5,205 nucleotides of DNA, taken from assembly GCA_028697695.1 (NCBI GenBank), contig JAQVEI010000204.1, positions 1-5,205 of the forward strand. Direction: 5' to 3'. This document shows, in pieces, positions 1 to 5,205 of the stretch. The DNA is from Lentimicrobiaceae bacterium (GTDB lineage Bacteria; Bacteroidota; Bacteroidia; Bacteroidales; Lentimicrobiaceae). The translations under genes and the position numbers were made by a program. The stretch's first letter is position 1, and every line of letters begins with the position of its first letter. A model generated the notes under the pieces. It ran no database searches. It worked only from the letters and a program-made list of their open reading frames with translations, and was not told where the DNA came from.

Positions 1-134
1 ATGTGAAAGGTATGCTAATCAACGCGGGGCAAACGGTTAATCTGGTGTTTCGCGATCCTCAGAAATTTGATTTTGATGAGTACCTGAATTTGATATTGGC
101 TGATACGCTGGAAACAAACATGGAAAATGACTGA
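1..134 (+). CDS. C-terminal end of a probable PASTA-domain protein (5' end outside window)
   Basis: An open frame enters from the left edge (first full codon at base 3) and ends at TGA 132-134, giving the last 43 residues of a protein. The piece begins VKGMLINAGQTVNLVF and ends in an acidic tail. A short strand, then GQTV, then NLVF is how PASTA repeats usually finish, and PASTA proteins often sit close to an RluD-type gene in Bacteroidota (family knowledge). PASTA domains bind peptidoglycan or muropeptides outside the cytoplasm. The visible part is too short to prove the domain or show a membrane anchor. Being the C-terminus of some protein is fairly secure; the PASTA name is tentative. The next gene starts 57 bases later, so the two may share a transcript. 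Confidence 0.55.
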   Translation, partial: VKGMLINAGQTVNLVFRDPQKFDFDEYLNLILADTLETNMEND

Positions 135-191
135 TCCGGAGACAGATACGGCTGTTCATAGCAATAAGTCATTGAAAGAAACATTATACCA

Positions 192-2201
192 ATGAAAAAT
201 ATTATTATCGTCAGCATATTTTTTATAAGTCTTATGGCTCACGGCCAGGAAGTTATTGTTCCCTTACAGACGAATGCCAGGCTGAAGAAAATTGCCGCAG
301 AAAATGCGGCATCACGGCAATCGCTTGATAGCCGCCCACCGTTAACCCTGCCTTTCTTCGATGATTTTAGTGGGCGCGAAGGCTATCCAAATCCATTGTT
401 GTGGGATGGTGAGGATGTATTTGTTAATGATGAATACGCCGTTTACCCTCCCACAGTTGGTGTAGCTACTTTCGACGCCATCAACCGGCTTTGAGAGTTA
501 CACGAAAACGCCAGTCCTTTCCCTTTTATTGCCGATGTATTAACCTCGGCCGTGATAAGGCTTGATTCCATTTTTGAACCCCTGCCCCGGAAATTAAAGC
601 GTTCTGATTCTCTGTATTTTAGCTTTTATTATCAACCACAGGGGAACGGCCATGTGCCTGCCCCGGGCGATTCATTAGTACTCGAATTTCTGGCACCCAA
701 TGAATCCATAGTAAATATAATTCCTCCGGATACTGTTATTAACGGGAATGACACACTGATAAATCCCGGTGATACCATTGTGCTTGAAAGCTGGCATCAG
801 GTATGGAGTTCACCCGGAATGTCGTTGCAGAAATTTCACAATAAGTACAATAAGTGGTTCCGTCAGGTGGTTGTTCCGGTTAACGATAGCATTCGTTATT
901 ATTCGGATAAATTCCGGTTTCGTTTCCGCAATTATGCTAGTTTGGCGGATCCTATTGTGCCCGATTGGCAAAGCAATGGAGATCAATGGAATGTGGATTA
1001 CGTTTATCTAAACATCAACAGGGGAATTTACGACACCCTGCACAGGGATGTAGCTTTTGCGCGCAGGGCACCCAATATGCTGAGCCGGTATACCTCTATG
1101 CCCTACAATCAATACAGGGAAGGCTTCATCAATGCTATGCGCGATACGCTTACCATGCTCATCACCAATCTGGATGGAGAAGACTATAATTCATCCTATC
1201 GCTATGAAGTATCCCGCGATTTCGGAGAACCATTTTACGAGTACAATGGAGGAAACTATGCTGTGTTGCCTTTTGTTACGGCTGGCTATGTCGACCATCA
1301 GCCCTTTTCACGACCACCGGTGAATTTTGTATTTCCTATAGGCACCCAGGAAAAAGTGTTTTTTACGACCACTCACATCCTGAATACCCAGGCAAACATA
1401 GGGCGCAAACAAAACGATACTGTCCGCCATGTTCAGGTATTTGCAAATTATCTCTCCTATGATGATGGATCTGCCGAAGCTGGGTATGGTTTAACACCTT
1501 CAGGTGCGAAAATGGCCATGAAATTTAAGCTCAACCGCCCCGACTCTCTGATTGGTGTAAACATGTATTTTAATCAAACCCTGAAGCAGGGAAATATTAA
1601 ATCTTTTTATCTGAACGTTTGGAACGATTATTTTGGACAACCGGGCGAGCTTATCTATTCACGCTATGGCTATGACCCGCAATACAGCGATAGTCTGAAC
1701 ACTTTTATTCTATATAAAACTGACAGCGTTATTCATATTAGCCATGGGAATTTCCCCAATCTGATATTTTACGTTGGATTTGAACAAACCACACCCGAAA
1801 ATCTGAATATTGGTTTCGATAAGAATAACGACGCTTCCGCTTATGTTTTCTGGAATACATATAACGGACCATGGAACAACAGTTTATATGCCGGAGCTCC
1901 CATGATTCGTCCCGTTTTGGGTAAAGAAAAAGTGGTTGGATTGAATGAGCAATCAGAAACAGCCCAATTACGTATTTTTCCTAACCCTGCAACTGATGAT
2001 TGGGTGGTTGTGGAACTGCCTGAAACCGGGCGTTTTGCCAATCCATTTATACGATTTTACAGTGCCGATGGCAGGTTGATGCTGGAGAAACCTTATACAC
2101 GTGAAAACAATATAGGACATCTTCCGTCTGGCTTATATATGGTTATGGTGGGCGATCTTAATCATGAATCCCGGTTCACCGGCAAATTGATGAAAAGATA
2201 A
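192..2201 (+). pseudogene. Secreted T9SS type A sorting-domain protein, interrupted by an in-frame TGA
   Basis: One reading frame runs from ATG 192 to TAA 2199-2201 with a single interruption, TGA at 492-494 (codon 101). Read through, it is a 669-residue protein. It opens with a signal peptide: MKN, a hydrophobic stretch, then probable cleavage in AHG|QE after residue 18. Next come a LPFFDDFS motif (about 53-60), GVATFDAI just before the stop, and FIADVLTS just after it. DQWNVDYVYLN (from 264) and YDDGSAEAGYGL (from 423) follow; I recall both from large Bacteroidota surface proteins of unknown function. The last ~75 residues, from IFPNPATD (595) to GLYMVMV and a basic end, form a Por type A sorting domain, which sends proteins through the type IX system for surface attachment or release. 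The mature role is unknown and no catalytic motif is seen. As written, translation gives 100 residues with a signal but no sorting domain. The other 568 codons stay open, so the break is recent, a sequencing error, or a phase-like variant. Confidence 0.85.
492..494 (+). other. Premature in-frame TGA stop in the T9SS cargo gene
   Basis: The codons read R-L-stop-E-L-H-E-N-A in an otherwise continuous frame. The text on both sides belongs to one protein: a FDD..GVATFDA block before it and FIADVLTSAVIRLDSIF after it. Neither other forward frame gives a sensible bridge, so this looks like a base substitution and not a frameshift. Changing T492 to G would give GGA (Gly), which suits the turn expected between the two strands; CGA (Arg) or TGG (Trp) are also one step away. 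TGA serves as a normal terminator for the genes ending at 134 and 3278, which argues against a changed genetic code. The in-frame GTG at 552 cannot restore function, because a product begun there would lack the signal peptide. Confidence 0.85.
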
Positions 2202-2219
2202 AGGATTATAGCAGAGATT

Positions 2220-3278
2220 ATGTCTGACAATACCGAGTTTCACGAGCTGCCTGATTTCATTGAAGATGAAAATGCAGATAATGAGCTGTATGAGCATCAC
2301 CGGCTGGTGGTGGACAAAGGTCAGGGTTTGCTTCGCATCGATAAATTTCTGATGCTGCGCATCGAAAATGCCTCCCGGAATAAAATACAGCAGGCAGCTA
2401 AAGCAGGCAATATTCTGGTGAATAATATTCCCGTAAAATCAAGCTACCGGGTTAAGCCACTTGACGTGATTGCGGTAGTGCTTGCCTTCCCTCCACGCGA
2501 TACGACCATATATCCACAACAAATTCCGGTAAATATCGTGTATGAGGATGAACATTTGTTGGTGGTAAATAAAGCAGCGGGAATGGTGGTTCATCCGGGA
2601 TACGCCAACTTCGACGGCACCTTGCTTAATGCATTGTTGTGGCATTTACAACATCAACCCGGTGCAAAACCGGATGCCATGCCTTTATTGGTACACCGCA
2701 TTGATAAGGATACCTCCGGCATTTTGCTGGTAGCCAAAACCGAAGAAGCCCAATCGAAACTTGCCAGCGATTTTTTTTATCACACCATTGAGCGTACTTA
2801 TCAGGCCATAGTTTGGGGTGTACCCCGCCCCACCGAAGGCACCATAACCGGAAATGTAGGCCGTAATTTATCCAACCGCCTTGTAATGGCTGTTTTTCCT
2901 GATGCAAGTCATGGAAAACATGCTGTAACACATTATAAACTATTGCAGGATTATAGCTATGTGAGCCTGGTTGAATGCAAGCTTGAAACAGGTCGCACGC
3001 ATCAGATACGGGCACATCTTAAGCATATAGGCCACCCTTTGTTTGCAGATGAGCGGTACGGCGGTATGCAAATCTTACGTGGAACTACTTCGGGCAGTTA
3101 CAAAAAATTTATTGAAAATTGTTTCAATATTCTTCCCCGGCAGGCCCTGCATGCAAAATCACTGGCTTTTACACATCCCGTAACCGGCAATTATATGCAT
3201 TTCGACTCCGCGTTGCCACCCGATATGCTCGAAGTATTGCAAAAATGGGAAAATTACCTTTCCAACCGCACATTGTGA
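2220..3278 (+). CDS. rluD: RluA/RluD-family 23S rRNA pseudouridine synthase
   Basis: This 352-residue cytoplasmic enzyme converts specific uridines in 23S rRNA to pseudouridine. Best known in the family is E. coli RluD, which acts on helix 69 at the subunit interface. After an acidic N-terminal stretch (1-25), an S4 RNA-binding domain covers about 35-95 (LRIDKFL, NKIQQAAKAGNILVN). The catalytic core follows: VYEDEHLLVVNKAAGMVVHP (107-126), then HRIDKDTSGILLVAKT (159-174), where D162 is the catalytic aspartate of the HRLD motif. GRTHQIRAHL (258-267) carries the conserved arginine, and RQALHAKSLAFTHP is near the end. A segment after RYGG (280-305) is longer than in E. coli but, as I recall, usual for Bacteroidota. 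All key residues are present. The start is 18 bases after the T9SS gene, so it is probably co-transcribed. The family is certain; RluD over RluC is favoured by the KDTSG form and the Bacteroidota-type layout but not proved. Confidence 0.93.
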   Translation: MSDNTEFHELPDFIEDENADNELYEHHRLVVDKGQGLLRIDKFLMLRIENASRNKIQQAAKAGNILVNNIPVKSSYRVKPLDVIAVVLAFPPRDTTIYPQQIPVNIVYEDEHLLVVNKAAGMVVHPGYANFDGTLLNALLWHLQHQPGAKPDAMPLLVHRIDKDTSGILLVAKTEEAQSKLASDFFYHTIERTYQAIVWGVPRPTEGTITGNVGRNLSNRLVMAVFPDASHGKHAVTHYKLLQDYSYVSLVECKLETGRTHQIRAHLKHIGHPLFADERYGGMQILRGTTSGSYKKFIENCFNILPRQALHAKSLAFTHPVTGNYMHFDSALPPDMLEVLQKWENYLSNRTL

Positions 3279-3333
3279 TTGTTGTCCCTAACATTTTACC
3301 GTTTTACTTGTTTTCAGTACAAAAACCAGATCT

Positions 3334-3885
3334 ATGGACGACCTGTCAGCATTACGCAAACTCATACTTGCACCTTATATTCTGAAAGCTACTGCCCTTG
3401 TTGGCGTAAGTCGTAAAGTGGGTGGCAACCAGTTCAGGCATTCGTTTGCAACATTGGGTATTCTGCTGGATTATCATTTGATACATGATTCTGTATTGTT
3501 AAAAGCTTCTTTATTGCATGATTTGTTTGAAGAGTTGCCAGCTACCGAGGTGGATGAAATACGCTATATTGACCACGATGGAAATGCCGTGGTGGATTTG
3601 GTACTGGAAGTTACTAGAAAGACTTCGGAAACTATAAATGAGTACCTGCAGCGGGTGCTCGAAAAAGGAAGTTGGAATGCAAAAGTGCTTAAATGTGCTG
3701 ACCGCATCAGCAACCTGACTGATTTGCACCGTGATTCTCATGAGGTATCTAAAATTAGTGCTTATCTCGACCAAACTGAAAACTACATTATTCCAATGGC
3801 GAAAGAAGTGAATAGCAATATGCTCATTGAATTGAACGACCTGGTCAGGCGTCGCCGGATGATTATTCAAAAGTATAATCTTTAA
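3334..3885 (+). CDS. HD-domain protein resembling MESH1-type small alarmone hydrolase
   Basis: A 183-residue soluble protein made of a single HD domain. The putative metal ligands are H36, H62-D63 (in LLHDLFEE) and D123 (in KCADRISNLTDLHR). Their spacing is almost identical to animal MESH1 (H35, H61-D62, D122; 179 residues, from memory). The MESH1 segments KLADKLYNLRDLNR and VEDT align with KCADRISNLTDLHR and FEEL here. MESH1 and the related hydrolase half of Rel/SpoT remove the 3'-diphosphate of (p)ppGpp; some bacterial small alarmone hydrolases prefer (pp)pApp. There is no synthetase, TGS or ACT domain. Two differences stand out: the ED catalytic pair is E66-E67, and the usual YxxHP around the first histidine is FRHSF. 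Substrate range may therefore differ, or it could be another HD phosphohydrolase. It starts 55 bases after rluD and may be in the same transcript. The ATG at 3334 leaves the same short N-terminus as MESH1. Confidence 0.78.
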   Translation: MDDLSALRKLILAPYILKATALVGVSRKVGGNQFRHSFATLGILLDYHLIHDSVLLKASLLHDLFEELPATEVDEIRYIDHDGNAVVDLVLEVTRKTSETINEYLQRVLEKGSWNAKVLKCADRISNLTDLHRDSHEVSKISAYLDQTENYIIPMAKEVNSNMLIELNDLVRRRRMIIQKYNL

Positions 3886-3952
3886 CCAACTGTTAATCAA
3901 GTCTCTTATAAGACATCTTAGCATTGATTTTAATCGCAGGGTGTTGGTTAAA
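3881..3952 (+). terminator. Long-armed inverted repeat at the 3' end of the HD gene, possible terminator
   Basis: TTTAACCAAC (3881-3890) and GTTGGTTAAA (3943-3952) are perfect 10-bp complements; the left arm contains the HD gene's TAA stop (3883-3885). Inside lie a second pair, AATCAA (3895-3900) with TTGATT (3924-3929), and an apical GTCT/AGAC pair (3901-3904 with 3911-3914), so the RNA could fold into a nested hairpin. The sequence after the right arm is rich in T but does not begin with a clean T-run. It could be a weak terminator, a 3' UTR stabilising structure or a protein-binding site. The base pairing is seen directly; the function is inferred. Confidence 0.45.
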
Positions 3953-3993
3953 TTGTTTTCTCGCTGTTTTTAAATTGTTTTCCATTTGTTTTT
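3950..3993 (+). repeat. Four TGTTTT units at exact 11-bp spacing
   Basis: Four consecutive 11-base units read AAATTGTTTTC, TCGCTGTTTTT, AAATTGTTTTC and CATTTGTTTTT, with the G at 3955, 3966, 3977 and 3988. A degenerate fifth (ATTTTGATGTT) keeps the G at 3999. Units 1 and 3 are identical, which also makes a 13-bp direct repeat TTAAATTGTTTTC (3948-3960, 3970-3982) with period 22. T-tracts in helical phase tend to bend DNA. The array ends just upstream of the promoter proposed at 4002-4033, the place for an UP-like, curved or operator element. Confidence 0.6.
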
Positions 3994-4001
3994 ATTTTGA
4001 T

Positions 4002-4033
4002 GTTGCTTTATTGCAATTGGTTAATTACATTTG
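4002..4033 (+). promoter_or_regulatory. Bacteroidota-type sigma promoter for the rnk-like gene
   Basis: TACATTTG at 4026-4033 fits the Bacteroidota -7 consensus TAnnTTTG at every fixed position. GTTG at 4002-4005 lies 20 bases upstream, matching the -33 TTG element at its usual 19-21 base spacing. Transcription would start near 4040, giving a leader of about 115 bases before the ATG at 4156. No other site in the window matches as well. The consensus is established knowledge; use in this strain is inferred. Confidence 0.6.
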
Positions 4034-4114
4034 CAAAAAAAATCGCATTTTGTTAATGATTCATTTGAATTTCTATACATAAATTCCGGCCACGTTGTAT
4101 TCATCATTGAATTG

Positions 4115-4138
4115 AACCGGCCTCCAACCGGTTTTTTT
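4115..4138 (+). terminator. Intrinsic terminator-like hairpin in the rnk leader (candidate attenuator)
   Basis: AACCGG (4115-4120) pairs with CCGGTT (4128-4133) around a 7-base loop, and seven T follow or overlap the right arm (4132-4138). This is the form of a Rho-independent terminator with a short stem. It lies after the proposed promoter and only 17 bases before the start codon, so it cannot simply end the upstream gene without also lying inside the rnk leader. An attenuator releasing a short leader RNA is the leading reading; a terminator for the HD gene, with rnk read by leakage, is the alternative. Weaker AT hairpins precede it: GAATTT/AAATTC (4067-4086) and ATTCA/TGAAT (4099-4112). 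Confidence 0.55.
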
Positions 4139-4155
4139 ATTTTAATCACACTACC

Positions 4156-4566
4156 ATGAAAGAAATTTTAGTAAGTACAAAAGATATGGCTCGTTTGCGT
4201 GAGCGCATTGATATCGCGCGCAGTGGTGGCCTTAAAGCCCCTGTAAATTTGAGTCTCCTTATTTCAGAACTTGATCGCGCCAAGGTATTGCCACCCGAAA
4301 AAATGCCGGCAGATGTAATTACCATGAATTCGATCATAACCATGGAATACGTGAACAGCAGTAAAACCATGCAAATACAGTTGGTTTATCCTGAAGATGC
4401 TGATGTCTCCAAACAGAAGATCTCGATTTTTGCTCCGGTGGCTACCGCATTGCTGGGATATAGGATTGGTGATATAGTGGAATGGAAGATTCCAACCGGA
4501 ATCGCCCAAATGAAGGTTACCAATATTGTTTATCAACCTGAGGCTTCAGGCGATTTTAATATTTAG
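4156..4566 (+). CDS. rnk: Rnk-like GreA/GreB-family regulator (regulator of nucleoside diphosphate kinase)
   Basis: This 136-residue protein has the same length as E. coli Rnk and matches it along most of the chain. LDRA (39-42), PADVITMNS (51-59), LVYPE (76-80), APVATALLGYRIGD (93-106), W110 and YQPEASGD (126-133) correspond to LDRA, PHDVVTMNS, LVYP, APVGAALLGLRVGD and YQPEAAGD (E. coli sequence from memory). The layout is a short N-terminal helical arm (1-45) and a C-terminal FKBP-like GreA/GreB domain (50-136). The arm is too short to be the long coiled coil with acidic tip that GreA and GreB use to trigger transcript cleavage. Rnk therefore binds RNA polymerase without that activity; in E. 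coli it affects NDP kinase levels and can compete with Gre factors. No signal peptide or membrane segment. It has its own likely promoter and a hairpin leader, and its TAG stop overlaps rdgB's stop. Automatic annotation may call it a GreA/GreB elongation factor. Confidence 0.9.
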   Translation: MKEILVSTKDMARLRERIDIARSGGLKAPVNLSLLISELDRAKVLPPEKMPADVITMNSIITMEYVNSSKTMQIQLVYPEDADVSKQKISIFAPVATALLGYRIGDIVEWKIPTGIAQMKVTNIVYQPEASGDFNI

Positions 4567-5156
4567 CCTTTTGCAGATTTATGATTTTTCAGCCATTGTG
4601 CCAGCAGTTTAACCGCTCTGCCGCGATGGCTGATTTTATTTTTTAAAGATTCGCTCATTTCAGCAAAAGTTTGGGAATAACCTTCAGGTTCAAATACCGG
4701 GTCATATCCAAAACCTGAGATGCCGCGTTTTTGCAAAGTAATGCAGCCTTCAACCCTGCCTTCAAACAATTGTTCCTGCCCCTCAGTAATTAAAGCAATT
4801 ACAGTTATAAACCGGGCGTCGCGCTGTGTTATCCCCTCCATTTCCGAGAGCAATTTGTTTACATTGTCGTCATAACTGCATCCCGGGCCAGCGTAACGGG
4901 CTGAATAAACACCCGGTGCATTATTCAGAGCAGTCACTTCGAGGCCGGTATCGTCGGCAAAACAATCCATCCCAAGTGCCTGACTGATAAACCTTGCTTT
5001 CTGCAAGGCGTTGCCTTCAATGGTCGGTGAAGTTTCTGGAATGTCGCTCCGGTAACCAACATCCGATAACGACAACACCTGGTAACTACTGTCTAATATA
5101 TGACGAACTTCTTCAAGCTTATGAAGATTGTTGGTGGCAAACAATAATTTTTTCAT
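4563..5156 (-). CDS. rdgB: RdgB/HAM1-family XTP/dITP diphosphatase
   Basis: A 197-residue cytoplasmic enzyme that hydrolyses dITP, ITP and XTP to the monophosphates plus pyrophosphate, keeping deaminated purines out of DNA and RNA. All family motifs are visible: ATNNLHKLEEV (7-17) for the triphosphate, ETSPTIEGNALQKA (41-54), FADDTGLEV (66-74) with catalytic aspartates at 68-69, APGVYSARYAG (80-90), SGFGYDPVF (147-155) for base recognition, and SHRGRA (176-181). The length equals the E. coli protein. I chose ATG at 5154-5156 because MKKLLFATNN is the normal family N-terminus. An in-frame ATG at 5187-5189 would add 11 residues that the family lacks. It is convergent with rnk and the stop codons overlap by 4 bases, so the two transcripts must overlap at their 3' ends. 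The upstream region is cut by the window edge and no clear promoter is seen. Confidence 0.96.
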   Translation of the reverse strand: MKKLLFATNNLHKLEEVRHILDSSYQVLSLSDVGYRSDIPETSPTIEGNALQKARFISQALGMDCFADDTGLEVTALNNAPGVYSARYAGPGCSYDDNVNKLLSEMEGITQRDARFITVIALITEGQEQLFEGRVEGCITLQKRGISGFGYDPVFEPEGYSQTFAEMSESLKNKISHRGRAVKLLAQWLKNHKSAKG

Positions 5157-5205
5157 AGTACGAAGCTTAAGGGTTATGGTAGGGCTCATTGCGAAGTATG
5201 GTAAA

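Noticed and set aside
135..191. Promoter before the T9SS gene
   Set aside because: No TAnnTTTG or clear -33 element is present in these 57 bases, so co-transcription with the upstream gene is more likely.
492..494. TGA read as glycine, tryptophan or selenocysteine
   Set aside because: TGA ends the genes at 134 and 3278 in sensible places, tryptophan is TGG throughout, and this protein family has no redox site here. A substitution or error is simpler.
552..2201. Independent gene starting at GTG 552
   Set aside because: It is in the same frame as the upstream part and lacks a signal peptide although it carries a T9SS sorting domain. It is the rest of the broken gene.
2626..3015. 129-codon minus-strand frame inside rluD
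   Set aside because: It lies wholly antisense to a certain gene, and its product rich in W, C and H has no recognisable motif.
3511..3924. 137-codon minus-strand frame over the HD gene
   Set aside because: Antisense to a gene with clear HD motifs; no domain or start signal supports it.
4156..4566. True GreA/GreB transcript cleavage factor
   Set aside because: The N-terminal arm is only about 45 residues, with no room for the long coiled coil and acidic tip. Length and motifs match Rnk.
4541..4573. AGGCT/AGCCT hairpin followed by four T at the end of rnk
   Set aside because: A 5-bp stem with a 19-base loop and a short T-run is too weak to call a terminator.
5157..5189. Longer rdgB start at 5189
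   Set aside because: It adds MSPTITLKLRT, which the family lacks, ahead of the typical MKKLLFATNN start.
5157..5205. Promoter for rdgB (TACTTCG-like site on the minus strand)
   Set aside because: It misses the TAnnTTTG consensus, and the region is cut by the window edge.

Overview
The window looks like chromosome from a member of the Bacteroidota. Three things point there: a protein with a C-terminal type IX secretion (Por) sorting domain, a promoter-like site of the Bacteroidota form (TAnnTTTG with a TTG-type upstream element), and ordinary housekeeping genes without strong Shine-Dalgarno sites. I see no phage, transposon, CRISPR or RNA gene. The genus cannot be set from this sequence.

Left part, plus strand: the last 43 codons of a probable PASTA-domain protein (1-134); a secreted T9SS cargo gene of 669 sense codons, broken by a single in-frame TGA (192-2201); an RluA/RluD-family 23S rRNA pseudouridine synthase (2220-3278); and a small HD-domain protein resembling MESH1-type small alarmone hydrolases (3334-3885). 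Spacing between them is 57, 18 and 55 bases, so co-transcription is possible.

Middle: a 270-base gene-free stretch (3886-4155) is the most structured noncoding part. It holds a 10-bp inverted repeat that includes the HD gene's stop codon, an array of TGTTTT units spaced exactly 11 bp apart, a Bacteroidota-type promoter, and a GC stem plus T7 hairpin only 17 bases before the next start codon. Together these suggest a gene with a curved-DNA or operator region upstream and an attenuated leader.

Right part: a Rnk-like GreA/GreB-family protein on the plus strand (4156-4566) meets rdgB (XTP/dITP diphosphatase, minus strand, 4563-5156) tail to tail, with stop codons overlapping by 4 bases. The last 49 bases are the incomplete upstream region of rdgB.

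The HD protein (putative alarmone hydrolase), Rnk and RdgB all belong to families that touch nucleotide pools or RNA polymerase. A shared pathway is only inference. I found no clear new multigene system. The best leads are the broken T9SS gene, the divergent MESH1-like hydrolase and the unusual leader of the rnk-like gene.
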